A stretch of 64,000 nucleotides of DNA from Erinaceus europaeus (GCF_950295315.1 NC_080164.1:111310447-111374446); one strand, 5' to 3'; positions 32,276 through 43,280 are shown, numbered from the stretch's first letter. Notes: generated from the letters alone by a model not told the origin. Program-made: numbers and translations.

Positions 32276-33619
32276 CTAAGAAGATCTGAAAGGGAAACTA
32301 AAAGCAGGAACTGATCAAATTGTAAGTAGGGCACCAAAGTAAAAACCCTGTGGTGAGGGGTAGACATGTAGCTTTCTGGGCCAGTGGGGGGTGGGAGTGG
32401 GTGGGAGGGATGGGTCACAGTCTTCTGGTGGTGGGAATGGTGTTTATGTACACTCCTAGCAAAATGTAGACATATAAATCACTAGTTAATTAATATGAGA
32501 GGGGGAAAATCAATTGTATGTCTCAAAGTTTTTCAAAACAAACTGAATCTTTTTAAAATATAGGCTGTGTATTTGATATGCGGACTCTCTCAAAAGAACA
32601 AGTAGATTAGAAGCATCCAATAGCACAGCTATATACAAGATACTGGATACTGTACAGCAAACCATAATAAAAGGACTTTTCAAAGTTAACCCAATTAACA
32701 AATAATGTGATGATAACATTAACTATCGATTGTCTTTTTGAACCCTAAGACAGCAGGAACCTCACATCTCCATTATAGAGCCCCTACTTCCCCCAGTCCT
32801 GGAACCCTTGGATAGGGCCCACTTTCCTGTATGCCTCTCCCAATCCATACCAAATAATATTGCATCCGCCGATCACAACCTAACCAACACAACGATTGCC
32901 ACCTCAACATGCTTCACCTCAGACTGTGTCCAGAGACTTCACGTGTGGAATGACAACCCTTCAGCTTCATTACTCGGGTGAGACCTTTCCTTTTATAGTA
33001 CACTCTAATTTCATCTCAGGTGGTTCACTTTCTAACAAAGTCCCAAAACCTAGATATACACCAGTTTCTCTGAGAGAGAGCTTATGTTCACACGTATCCA
33101 TAAACTACTGAAAAATATATACCTGAAAGCAGGATTACACTAGAGTTTGCAGTGAGTACCTCCTTAACACTTCCTCTCCACTATTCCAAGCTTTGGGTCC
33201 ATGATTGCTCAACAATTGTTTGGCTTCGTATGTTAACTCTCTTTTCAATCACCAGGTTCCAGATGCCATCCAGATGCTGGCCAGGCTTCCCTGGATTGAA
33301 GACCCCACCAGTGTGTCCTGGAGCTTAGCTTCCCCAGAGACAAACCCTACTAGGGAAACAGAGAGGCAGACTGGGAGTATGGACCGACCAGTCAACGCCC
33401 ATGTTCAGCGGGGAAGCAATTACAGAAGCCAGACCTTCTACCTTCTGCAACCCTCAATGACCCTGGGTCCATGCTCCCAGAGGGATAGAGAATGGGAAAG
33501 CTATCAGTGGAGGGGGTGGGATATGGAGATTGGGTGGTGGGAATTGTGTGGAGTTGTACCCCTCCTACCCTATGGTTTTGTTAATTAATCCTTTCTTAAA
33601 TAAAAAAAAAATTTAAAAA
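32276..33619 (+). other. L1 3' UTR, short form, with A-rich tail
   Basis: The UTR of about 1.3 kb starts after the ORF2 stop and ends TTTCTTAAATAAAAAAAAAATTT. Compared with the element ending at 63,492, it lacks about 0.75 kb (the segment at 62,285-63,040), passing directly from GTTTGCAGTGAGTAC to CTCCTTAACACTTCC. Short-form tails also occur at 55,547-57,060, so two 3' UTR lengths exist in this genome. Confidence 0.85.
32385..32409 (+). promoter_or_regulatory. G-quadruplex motif in the L1 3' UTR
   Basis: Five G runs of three or more (GGGGGG, GGG, GGG, GGG, GGG) lie within 25 bases, separated by 1-3 bases. Similar G-rich patches occupy the same place in the copies at 55,816-55,850, 61,490 and 18,225. 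G4-forming 3' UTRs are known in L1s of other mammals. Confidence 0.75.
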
Positions 33620-33754
33620 AAGAATATAACAAGGACATAGTTTGCCATGAATATGGAAATGTGTTGAGATATAGGGGAATGCTGGAGGCCTTACTGGGTT
33701 GACATGTAAAGTAGATGGCAAGGTAAGGCAAAGTAGGGAGATTTAAGTGAATCG

Positions 33755-33849
33755 TATAACAGCCCAGCACTGCTCACTGTCTCCCCATCCCCTCTTAATT
33801 TCTCTCTGTCTCTATCTAATAATAAATGAGTAAAAATAAAGTTAAAATA
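33755..33849 (+). mobile_element. 5'-truncated SINE type B
   Basis: Only the end is present: CAGCACTGCTCACTGTCTCCCC, the TCTTAATTTCTCTCTGTC body and an AATAATAAATGAG tail. A complete type B copy follows immediately. Confidence 0.7.
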
Positions 33850-34078
33850 AGGAGCCAGGTGGTGGTGCACATGGCTAACCACTCACATTATAGTGCACAA
33901 GGACCAGGGTCCAAGCTTCTGGTCCCTACTTGCAGGTGGGAAAGCTTCACAAGTGGTGAAGCAGGACTGCAGGTGTCAATCTCTTTCCCTCTCTATCTTC
34001 CCCTCCCTGCTCAATTTCTCTTCTCTCTGTCTGTATCCAATAATAAATAAATAAAAATAAAAATAAATTTTAAATAAC
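33850..34078 (+). mobile_element. SINE type B
   Basis: Head GGAGCCAGGTGGTGGTGCAC, CACAAGGACCAGGGTCCAAGC, a GCAGGTGGGAAAGCTTCAC core, body, and a tail rich in AATAAATAAAAAT. Confidence 0.92.
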
Positions 34079-34840
34079 AGCCTAGAGCTGTAATACTCTA
34101 CGACTGCTTTCATTTGGTGACAAAACATAAAAAATACCAAGGTAATCTTGAAGTCTACAACTTGGTGAATTTTGAAAAAGTAGCCATTAGTGGGAAAATT
34201 AATCCAAAGAAAGACTTGAACGGAACTGAAAGAGACACTCATACATTTCAACTGTAAACATGACCATTAATTTTAAATATTAAATTGTGTGTATGACCAT
34301 ATGCACTTAAGCTATTTCATAATCTTAATCAAATGACATGAACAAATAGGACTGAGTCACCTTTATGTAGATATATATTTGAATTAAATAATGTAATTTA
34401 ATCTCTTACTTCAAATATTACTAAACAATTGTGTGAGGCTCTGCAAACACTGAGGAACAGGGCATACTGATGGACTCCCTAATGGTAGGTCAAACATCAT
34501 AGATAATTGTCTCAAAGTTACATAATGCAAGAGAGAGAACATATTGTTTAAGACCATTGGGTCTGGGCCACAATTCCAGTGCTGACTTCTCATTATTTTA
34601 GTTGAAGGACTTTTGACAGATTTTCTTTGCATCATTGTTCTTCCTACTACCAAGACAATGGATAACAGGTATGCCCACTACCTGGGTTTGTTCAGAATAT
34701 ATAAGGGACAGTTATATATTGTCAGGTAAGATAATATCAGGTGCTATTATTATCTTATGCCTGGAACACAGAAGCTGTCCTTTGTGTGTCACCATGGTAT
34801 CATACTAAGGAGAGTCCATATTGAGTTGAGTTGTTTCTTT
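34079..34840. other. Unique sequence
   Basis: About 0.75 kb without a recognised repeat or exon. The minus-strand ORF at 34,411-34,653 shows no domain. Confidence 0.5.
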
Positions 34841-35112
34841 GTTTGTTTGTTTGTTTTTGTTTGTTTGTTTTTGCCTCCAGGGTTATAATGGGCTCAGTGC
34901 TAGCACTACAGATTCACTGCTTCTAGTGGACATTTTTATTGGATAAGACAGAGAGAAATTGAGAGAGGAGGGGACAATAGAGAAGGGGAGTGAAAGATAG
35001 ACACCTGCAGACCTATTTAAATATTCATGAATCTTTCTCCCTGCAGGTGGAGAGCAGGGAGTTCAAACCGGGATCCTTGCCCAGATCCTTGCGCTTAGAA
35101 CTATGTGCACTT
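34841..35112 (-). mobile_element. SINE type A with extra 3' module, reversed
   Basis: A (GTTT)n run at 34,841-34,873 and the module TTGCCTCCAGGGTTATAATGG to CTAGCACTACAGATTCACTGC precede the reversed type A body and core. The head is truncated near CTTAGAACTATGTGCACTTAG. The same module occurs at 37,461, so it defines a SINE subtype. Confidence 0.85.
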
Positions 35113-35625
35113 AGTGCAGCCTGGAATGTTCCTAGTTGTGACTATAGAGGGATGCAGAGGTTACATAGGCTCCTGTGTTGAATATGGGCCCCAGATCAAA
35201 TGGATGGCATTTATAGTTAACAATGTTTTTGGAAGCTACTCTCTTCCCTGATCTAGCTTTCTAGTCCTTTTTTTAGCTTTGACACCATCTCCACAGACAA
35301 TAATCTGGGCCCATCTGCATATTAGCTGTCAGGCTCAGGCAAAAACTAATAAAGCCATGAACCCCTTAGAATATGCCTGAAATAGACCTACTAGCTTTTA
35401 CAAAATGGAGATCCCAAGTCTTCACTGCAATATTCTTGCCTTTAGGTTCATGATTAGTCAACAATTTATTCTGCTTTATATCTTAACTCTTTTTCAGTCA
35501 CCAGGTTCCAGATGCTACCATGATGCCAACCTGACCTCTCTGGGCCGAAGACCCCACCAATGTGTCCTGAAGCCCCATCTCCCCATATCTCTGCCCCACT
35601 AGGGAAAGAGGCAGGGTGAGAGAGA
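35113..35625 (+). mobile_element. L1 3' UTR fragment lacking its 3' end
   Basis: It matches 62,715-63,235 with an internal gap near 35,145, where the GAATGTGAGCTCAGATC segment is missing. It stops after CCCACTAGGGAAAGAGGCAGG, with no terminal ~250 bp and no A tail. It resembles the fragment at 21,960 closely. Confidence 0.82.
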
Positions 35626-35845
35626 TTAGACAGGGGTGAGATTAGTAGGGCTCATTCTCTTACTTCAGGAATCCAAAAGTTCTAGCTGATGCCAGGGCAA
35701 CTGACAAGACACCCAGCAGAAACTTAATAAGCATTAGCTTTCTTAGTGGATTTGATCACGTATAAGCTACAAGGAAGCAGAAAAAATGACAGTTCAAACT
35801 CAGGACTCAGGAAGGATGTTCTGGCAAAGAATAACACTGATCTGT

Positions 35846-36003
35846 GGGGGCAAGAGGGTGGTGCATCCTATGGAGTGCACACATTACTAGGAGCAATGAT
35901 CCAGATTTAAGTCCCTGGTCCACATGTGCAGGAGGAAGTTCCCTCAGAGGTGGAGCAGTGCTGCACTCATCTAACCTCCCCATCTCTTACCCTCAATAAA
36001 AAT
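35846..36003 (+). mobile_element. SINE type B, shortened
   Basis: Head GGGGCAAGAGGGTGGTGCATCC, then GAGCAATGATCCAGATTTAAG, a TGCAGGAGGAAGTTCCCTC core, a short body and a CAATAAAAATAG tail that leads into the GAAA repeat. The tail is the likely seed of that repeat. Confidence 0.82.
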
Positions 36004-36004
36004 A

Positions 36005-36072
<68 letters not shown>

Positions 36073-36091
36073 GAAGGAAGGGAGGGAGGAA

Positions 36092-36169
<78 letters not shown>

Positions 36170-36175
36170 AAAGGA
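36004..36175 (+). repeat. (GAAA)n microsatellite, about 170 bp
   Basis: About 16 GAAA units, a short GGAAGGAAGGGAGGGAGGAAGG interruption at about 36,071-36,096, then about 20 more GAAA units. All three frames are open on both strands, which explains the long Lys/Glu/Arg and Phe/Leu/Ser ORFs. A second (GGAA)n stretch lies at about 36,288-36,345. Confidence 0.98.
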
Positions 36176-37440
36176 GAAGGAGATGGAGGGAGAAAATGAC
36201 CTTGGGGACAGTGAAAATATGCAGAGACCATGTTTCAGCAATAACCCTGGTGGCAGGAGAAAGAGGGGGCAGGGAGAGAAAGAGATGAGAAGGAAGGAAG
36301 GAAGAAAGGAAGGAAGGAAGGGAGGGAGGAAGGAAGGAAGGAAAGGAGAGAAGGTGGGAGGAAGGAGGGAGAGGGGGTAAGGGAAATCTAATTTGTGAAG
36401 AAAATAAACTTCTAGGTAGATGGGACATGGTAAGAATGCTGCCTAGAAGCTAGCCTCAGACAGGAGGACCAACCTGTTGGTGTCACACACTATTAAACAT
36501 GCAGGGAATCAAGTTGTCCCTTTAGAAAAAGAAAGGGAGATACTTTCCAGGGCAGGTAGCCCCCAAAGTCATGAAAATTTGAGTCTTTGAGCTGGAATTA
36601 CCTCAGATGTCTCACTCTGAGACTTTCTAAGATCAAAGTGGGAACATATCTTATTTTGTAGTCACACCTTCCACAGCCCCCTTTGTGAGGAACTTCTATG
36701 ATGGGGAAAAGGAAGAGACATTTTCCCTCCCTGAACAACCAGAACAGCACAGAGGGAATCTTCCAAGGTAGATGACACCTCAAATCACAGGAAGGCCTGA
36801 AAATGTCAACCGACTCAAACCTGCTCGCACTCCAGGATATATATACAATTATTTTTAAATCCATGCTCAGTCTTAAAAGAGTCTGGGGAGTTTGGGGATT
36901 TGTGGAAAATTTCCAGTGTCAGTGCCTCATTAATTTATGAAATTTAAACAATAATAAATCTCTAGTTTTAGACGATGTCATAGAGGAATTAGAAGCAAGA
37001 GAAGAAGGAGCAACTATAATAGTAAGTCGCTCAAATATGGAAACATACAGTGACTCAATGATAAGAGTATCTCAGAGAATCTATATCAGCACTTCCATTA
37101 AGCACTGCAGTGTGTTGTGTTGGTAGTTGCCACTTTAGAATAGTTTTATATTTACAAAAAAGAGATGAAGGAAGAAATATATACATACATATATATGCAT
37201 ATATATGTGTGTGTGTGTGTTTGTGTAGAGAGAGAGGAGAGAGAGACAGAGAGAGAGAGAGAGAGAAAGGATGGAAAGAAATAGCACATATTATAGACAC
37301 ATTTATCCTACTGCAAATGTCTTACTTTTGTATATATAGTATATGTATAGTTACTACATTCTATTTGTAAGACTAAAGTATATATTGATCCAATTGTCCC
37401 ACTGTTATTAATCACAGTGCATATTTGATTTCTATTTCTT
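36176..37440. other. Purine-rich then unique sequence
   Basis: G/A-rich to about 36,380, then unassigned DNA. A compound repeat (TA/CATA, then GT, then GA) spans about 37,174-37,270. No exon is supported. Confidence 0.55.
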
Positions 37441-37741
37441 TCTTTCTTATTTATTTATTTTGCCTCCAGGGTTATGGCTGGGGACTTGGGATTGGCATTA
37501 TGAATCCACTGGTTCTGGCAGACAGTTTTTCCACTTTTTTTATTGGATAGGACAGAGAGAATTTAAGAGAGGAGGGGAAGACAGAGAGGGGGAGAGAAAG
37601 ATAGACACTTGCAGACCTGCTTCACAGTCTATGAAGCGACGCCCCTGCAGGTGGGAGCCAGGGGCTCGAACCAGGATCCTTGAGCAGGTCCTTGCACTTC
37701 CTACTATGTGAGCTTAACCCAGTTTGCTTCTGCCCAGCCCC
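37441..37741 (-). mobile_element. SINE type A with extra 3' module, reversed
   Basis: A TTATTTATTTTGCCTCCAGGG start, the module through ATTATGAATCCACTGG, then the reversed type A body, a GCAGGTGGGAGCCAGGGGC core and a head ending TTCTGCCCAGCCCCC. Full length. Confidence 0.9.
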
Positions 37742-37957
37742 CCTTTTTTATATTTTTAATTATATTTATTGAATAGAGACAGCCAGAAATAGAGAGGGAA
37801 GTGGGCAGTAGAGAGGACAAGAGCTAGAGAGATACCTGCAGCCCTGTTTCATCACTTGCAAAGTTTTCCCCCTATAGGTGGAGACCAGAGGCTTGAACCT
37901 AAGTCCTTGTGTACTGTAACATGTATGCTCAATCAGGTGCACCACCACCCACTCCTC
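37742..37957 (-). mobile_element. SINE type B, reversed
   Basis: T/A-rich reversed tail, A/G-rich body, TACCTGCAGCCCTGTTTCATC, TAGGTGGAGACCAGAGGCTTG and head ending GTGCACCACCACCCACTCC. It directly follows the type A SINE in the same direction. Confidence 0.9.
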
Positions 37958-38477
37958 ATTTGTTTCTTTAATCTTCTCCTCAATCTTTTATCCACAACAT
38001 CATGCAGGAGAACAGATGGTGTTGATCTTCACTGTACCTTTAGTGGCAGTTCACCAGCCATCCTTCGTGGGAATTTTTTTTTTTTTCCATTATGAGGATC
38101 ACCCTTGAGATATTTTGTGACTTAGACATCACTTAAAACTTAGGAGATTTTTTTTTTCTCATCATTAGAAGAAAGTCATGGTTTCCTTTCAAAGGAAAAA
38201 TGACAGTGGGAGTGTAAATATCACCACACCTCATCCAAAATATGAAATGAACCTATCCTGTGGAACACAGCCTGTTACTGCTGGTGCTGACCTTGTTCAG
38301 AGATTGTGGAGGGGTTTCTGGTTTCTGCACTCAAGGTTTTGTCTCTGATCTTCCTTTCTGCACTGCAGTTGTAAGAGGGGAGCCATGTGACAGCACACTC
38401 AATTTCCTCCTTAAAAAAGGAGTGATGAGTGCCATCAATGGATGGCAGAGGTCAGCTGTAGATAGAATGGTATCTGT
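37958..38477. other. Unique sequence
   Basis: No repeat recognised. The ORF at 38,260-38,658 runs from here into L1 UTR sequence and is not a gene candidate. Confidence 0.5.
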
Positions 38478-39935
38478 TCTGTGTCCATGGACGTCAGGCA
38501 TAGAATGTCAGCCCTTCACTCTCACTACTCCAGTGAGACCTTTCCTTTCATGGTATTCTCTAATTCCATTCCAGGATGTTCACTTCCTAACAAAGTCCCA
38601 AAACCTAGATATAGACAGGTCCCTTAAGATAGAGAATATGCTTACATGTATCCATTAAAGCAAAATACATACCTGAAAGCCAAAATCCACAATAGTCTGT
38701 AGTGAGTTAGTATAAAGTTCAAATTGAAATAGTGTCTACTTAGACTTAGATACCCTCCTCACCCACTTCCCATTACAATTCTCTCACTCACTCCAAAACT
38801 AACCTTATCGAAGCAAGAACTGCAAAAGCCGAATAAGGTCAAGAGACTGGCATACTTTAATGATGACTTGTTAGTCACTATCAGGCCACCCCATCATCTG
38901 GGGCCCTAACTGGGGAGTCCTGAGATGGGCCTAGACCTCGAATAAATTCCTCTCTCCATTCTCACCAGTCATCTATATCAGGAACAACAAAACAGGCCCC
39001 TTTGTGGACCAACATAGGACTTTGCCCTCAACTTAGATCAACAATAGTAGAGAATGTTCCATACTCCGAAGGGAGGGTGGACAACATACTCTGTGCTATA
39101 CTTGAGGAAGATGGGTCCTGATATTGGGGCAGCTTGGAACATTCCTACTTATGACCACAGAACATGAGCTCAGATCTACAGTGATGCAGAGGTCACATAG
39201 GCTCCTAAGCTAAATATAGGCCCAGATCACATCAAATTGATGGGTATTACAATCAACAATATTTATACCCCCTTCCCATATTTGGGAGCTACTCTCTTCC
39301 CTGATCCAGCTTTCTGTCCCTTTTCCAGCCATGACATTATCTCCCCAGATAATAATTAATATCTACTTGCATATCAGATTTCAGGCTCAGGCAAAAAAGA
39401 AAAACACTAGTATAGCCAAAGGCCCTTTGAATATAACTAAAATATGCCTAATAGCTATCTACAAAAGAGAGACACACACCCCCAACTGTTCACCTGCACT
39501 ATTCCAGCCTTTAGGTCCATGATTGGTCAGCACTTTGGCTTTGTATATTAACTCTATTTTCAACCACCAAGTTCCAGATGCTAGCAGGATGCCAAACAGA
39601 CTTCCCTGGACAGACAACCCCACCAATGTGTCCTGGAGCTCCACTTCCCCTGAGCCCTTCCCCACTAGGGAAAGAGAGAGGCATGTTGGGAGTATGGATC
39701 AACCTGTCACCGCCCATGTTCAGCAGGAAAACAATTACAGAAGCCAGACCTTCCACCTTCTGCATCCCACAATGACCTTGGGTCCATACTCCTAGAAGGT
39801 TAAAGAATAGGAAAGCTATCAGTGGAGGGGATGGGATACAGAGTTCTGGTGGTAGGAACTGTATGGAGTTGTACCCCTCTTATCTTATGGTTTTGTCAAT
39901 GTTTCATTTTCATAAATAAACAATTAAAAAAAATC
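38478..39935 (+). mobile_element. L1 3' UTR, long form, 5'-truncated
   Basis: From CTGTGTCCATGGACGTCAGG it follows the 62,040-63,490 UTR to the end (GGTGGTAGGAACTGTATGG, then TTCATAAATAAACAATT plus A's). This is a 1.46-kb insertion with UTR only. The ORFs on both strands are incidental. Confidence 0.9.
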
Positions 39936-41300
39936 AAAATAATGGTGTCTTTTTTGCAGTATAGAAAAGAACATCTCTAAACTGTTAAATCCCATAGTGA
40001 AGAGAGAGAGAAAGAGAGTCTTAGAGTACTGAAAATGAGATTAATATCATCGCTTGAGAGGACAGGACACATAAACAAAAATCTAGAAGCACAGTTAGTG
40101 ATAATTAAATCACAAAGAGATGCAGTTCCTTAGAAACTGAGTGAACTTAATGGCTAGTACATTGTGTTTTGAAAACCTTCTGACCCCATCCCTATTTCAG
40201 GGGTCTAATTTCAAACTAATCCAGAGTAACCTTACCAGGTACACCAGGAAACTTCCTGTCAACAGTATTTTCAAGTGGCTTCTTTTTGTTTGATGACGCA
40301 GACAATGATTAAAAGCCCTTCATTTTTTCCAGATATTTCCAAGTGAAAGATTAAATACTCTCTGCCCCTCTCTTTTTCGCCTGGGTTGAGTTTTGATGAG
40401 ATATTCTTCTTCCTGCCATTGTTTACAATGTAGCCCTTATTCTAGGATGTCAAGCTTCTCAAATTCCATTTTGGATTCACTAGGGAACTTACTCCAGATC
40501 CAGTTTTTCTGGTGAGAGAACCAGAGACACCAATCTAAGAAATACTACCCTAAGGAATTCTGCCGATAATTAACCTCACACACTATACGCTTTTACAACC
40601 TGAAGGCTGGGATTTGTCAACATCCCTCTGGAGTTTGTCTGCCTAGTGAAGTTTTAAAGCAAGAGTGACATTTACTTATGGATAAAAATGGCTTAGAGGA
40701 AGTCGGAGCTTTGAAGTTCAAACAAGTATGTGATTACTTGCTAGTAAGAAACCCACATCTATCAGTTTCTCTACTACTGTGAACCTGGAGTAACTTTTAG
40801 TTCTGAGTCCAGAAGTGTGTTGGTACCTTTCAGTCAACAATACAATCAGGAGTCTAATGGTAGAGACCACGGGATTCTGTTTTATACTTTACTGAGGACA
40901 GGGGAGGTAATGGTTTACCATATACTTGATGACACCTATGTACAGCCTCTCATCTCCCCATGACAAGTGTCTGAAGATATTCACTCTCCCAATACCCCCT
41001 CCCATCCTCTTTCAACACCAGGACCCCAATGTCCTGCCATCTATCCCTTCTCCTCCTTCCATAGAGCCCTTTAGTCCTTGGTGCAATATACCACATCCAT
41101 GCCAAGGTTCACTTCTGTTTTTCCTTTACTGTCTTTATTTCTTAAGTTCCCCTATGAGTGAAATCTTAATACATATTTTATGGATATCCAGCTAGGTGAT
41201 GTGTTTATAGTGACAGAGTTATCAATCTGGATTTGAAGCCACATATCCTGGTGCTTTTTTTAATCTTCATTTTTTTCAGGGTAATGCATTAAAGAGCCCC
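39936..41300. other. Unique sequence, about 1.3 kb
   Basis: Higher in G+C than its neighbours and free of recognised repeats. The ORF at 40,926-41,195 has a Pro/Ser-rich, low-complexity translation and no recognisable domain. No splice-bounded exon can be argued. Confidence 0.5.
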
Positions 41301-41301
41301 A

Positions 41302-41304
41302 TAA

Positions 41305-41362
<58 letters not shown>
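41302..41362 (+). repeat. Compound (AT)n(GT)n(AT)n microsatellite
   Basis: AT units at about 41,304-41,321, GT units to about 41,350, then AT units again to about 41,361. The outer AT blocks can pair with each other. Confidence 0.97.
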
Positions 41363-41364
<2 letters not shown>

Positions 41365-41409
41365 TATTTACAAAACTAAATGTCATTTCAAAATGGTACA
41401 TCATAGCAT

Positions 41410-41608
41410 TTGCATCTATTTATTTCCTAAGAATGTGGTAGTATATATTATGCAGAATGAAACTGAGAGGGGAAGAAGATAGTGAGAGAGACAGAGAGAT
41501 ACCAGCAGCCCTGCTCCACTGCTTTCCTGCAGGTGGGGAGTGGGGGTTGAACTAGATCTTTGTGCATGGTACTGTGTGTTCTGGACCAAGTGCACCACTG
41601 TACACCTA
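41410..41608 (-). mobile_element. SINE type B, reversed, diverged
   Basis: Contains GAGATACCAGCAGCCCTGC, TTTCCTGCAGGTGGGGAGTGG and AAGTGCACCACTGTACACC. The core between them lost about 12 bp. Confidence 0.82.
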
Positions 41609-42311
41609 TAAAGACATGGGCAATATTAGGGATGTAGTTTCTAAACTCACATTTCAGTAAAAGTGTCCATAGGCACAATTACAATTTTCTCAGGTTTGAA
41701 AGATCCACAGAGATGAACATAGGCAAAGGGACTCGGAGGCTCCTGAATGACCAGATGGCTTAAAAGAGATCAGGAATACTATTTGCTTCCATGTTTTGGC
41801 ATTACAGTGAACACTCATTGCTAATTCCTCAATGGCTATAATATTTCAAACACTGCTGCCCTTTTTAGGCCATTAATAAAGAATAAGCAGTGAGTCTGAG
41901 CAGTGGTGTATAACGTAGAGTACACCTTACCCCATTCTCACCTCCTGCAGGAAAATTTCACTGGTAATAATTTAAAATTCCTGACTAAATGCCACCATCT
42001 TCCTTTGACATAAATTGCAATATCTAAATCTACTAAACATCTTCAGAGATTATAGAAGAACTTTCTGCATTATCTGTTAAGGATAAAAATGCATTTATCA
42101 ACACTATTCTTTCACGTTACAAAGCCTCTTAATATTTTCTTCATAAACTTTAGAACCAGAGAGTGTACCCCTCACTATTACTCCTTTAATAATGATATTA
42201 TGTACAAATAACTTTATTTTTGAGGTGGGGGAGGTCAAACTTTATATTATCAATGTCATTTCTGTCCTGTAATCTCTGACATTACAACATTAAAAGTAAG
42301 TTTTCAAAAAA
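41609..42311. other. Unique sequence
   Basis: No repeat or exon recognised. Confidence 0.5.
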
Positions 42312-42452
42312 AAAGGCACCAGAACATAATGGCAGAGGATCTAGTGGGTATTATTTATATTGTAGTTGGAAAACTGAGAAATGTTATGCATGTACAAACT
42401 ATTGCCTTTACTTTTACCTGTAAAACATTAATTCCCCAATAAAGAAATAAAG
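42312..42452 (+). mobile_element. Retroelement 3' end with CCCCAATAAAG tail
   Basis: The GGAAAACTGAGAAATGTTATG block and the AAAACATTAATTCCCCAATAAAG end recur at 49,836-49,928 and, diverged, at 51,384-51,525. This is a third tail type, probably an L1 3' end, but I cannot exclude a SINE. Confidence 0.55.
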
Positions 42453-42687
42453 AAGTACCAGATTTGGAGACTCTGGATCTATTTTAGCTTTCAAAACTTG
42501 ATTGGAGATCAATTGACATAATTTTAGCCCTAAATAGTTTACAATCCTTTCCTAATTTTCATTCTCAGACAAAGATATCTTCAGATGGATTTAATAAGCC
42601 TTAACAACGAGTTCCATGGAAACACTGCATTTGCTTATCTTTTGGCAAAAAAATTATTGCAAAATATTTACAAATGTTTAAATTTTC

Positions 42688-42820
42688 TTGAATATTTATT
42701 TATTTATTTATTTATATTTATGAGAGGAGAGAGAACCAGAGAATCACTTAGGTACAGCAGTGCCTAGTAATGAATTCCTATCTGAGAGTTCAATGCCTTG
42801 TTAATTCTGCCACCCATCAA
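42688..42820 (-). mobile_element. SINE type C, reversed, diverged
   Basis: A (TTTA)n tail at about 42,688-42,718, then TATGAGAGGAGAGAGAACCAG and a degraded reverse head ending TTCTGCCACCC. It is similar in layout to the copy at 7,815. Confidence 0.7.
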
Positions 42821-42997
42821 GATAAATATTACAACTATTTTTTAATTCATTATGATGGCTTTCAAGTCAGCTTCCTTAAAGGCATATTCTTGCATGAGGT
42901 ATAGTGTCTGAGTATTAGAGGGTAATATCCATACTAAAGGGACCTCCAGGCTTTGCGCCAGGAAATGAACAAGACATCTCAATTAAAGAGAAAGAAA

Positions 42998-43178
42998 ATG
43001 GGGGGAGAGGGTGGCCACAAATTACAATGCACAAGGATTAGGGTTCAAAGTCCCTAGTCCCCACCTGCAAGGGGGAAGTTTCATAAGTAGTGAATCAGTG
43101 CTCTAACTGTATCTCCCTATCTTCCACTTCCCTCTCAATTTATCTGTTTCCATCCAAAATAAATGAAGATATTTTAAA
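42998..43178 (+). mobile_element. SINE type B, head damaged
   Basis: ACAATGCACAAGGATTAGGG, CCCCACCTGCAAGGGGGAAG, the C/T-rich body and a CCAAAATAAATGAAG tail. Part of the head (CACCTGGTTGAG) is deleted. Confidence 0.85.
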
Positions 43179-43183
43179 AAGAA

Positions 43184-43280
43184 AAAACTGGACCTACCCT
43201 ATGACCCTGCATTTCCTTTCCTGGGGATGTATCCTAAGGAACCAAACATACCCATCCAAAAAGATGTGTGTCCATCACAC
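43184..43280 (+). pseudogene. L1 ORF2 C-terminal scrap
   Basis: CCTATGACCCTGCATTTCC, CTGGGGATGTATCCTAAGG and ATCCAAAAAGATGTGTG align with the ORF2 end near 31,955-32,030. No 3' UTR follows, so this is a broken piece of an older L1. Confidence 0.75.

Larger units (their letters stand above)
23493..33619 (+). mobile_element. Composite 10.1-kb L1 with two ORF2 copies and one TSD
   Basis: The perfect 15-bp repeat AAGAATATAACAAGG lies at 23,478-23,492 and 33,620-33,634, so everything between looks like one insertion event. Order: 5' UTR (23,493-24,655), ORF1, ORF2 copy A (25,629 to about 28,358), an abrupt junction back into the end of ORF1 and the ORF1-ORF2 spacer (about 28,362-28,457), ORF2 copy B (28,458-32,275), 3' UTR and an A-rich tail. 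A normal L1 of this type would be about 7.3 kb. The copies differ in many places, clearly more in the 5' half than near the end of RT, so this is not a recent simple duplication. Confidence 0.9.

Noticed and set aside
36004..36345. Regular short repeats as a possible CRISPR array
   Set aside because: Units are 4 bp without spacers, and the genome is eukaryotic.
35926..36428. Long Lys/Arg- and Phe/Leu/Ser-rich ORFs on both strands
   Set aside because: They are translations of the GAAA/GGAA microsatellite; all frames are open because the repeat has no stop codons.
38260..38658. 132-residue plus-strand ORF with several Cys
   Set aside because: Its second half is L1 3' UTR sequence seen in other copies, so it is a chance frame across a repeat boundary.
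40926..41195. 89-residue ORF in a relatively G+C-rich unique stretch as a possible exon
   Set aside because: The translation is low-complexity Pro/Ser with no domain, and I could not find convincing flanking splice signals. A cross-species alignment showing codon-level conservation would reopen it.
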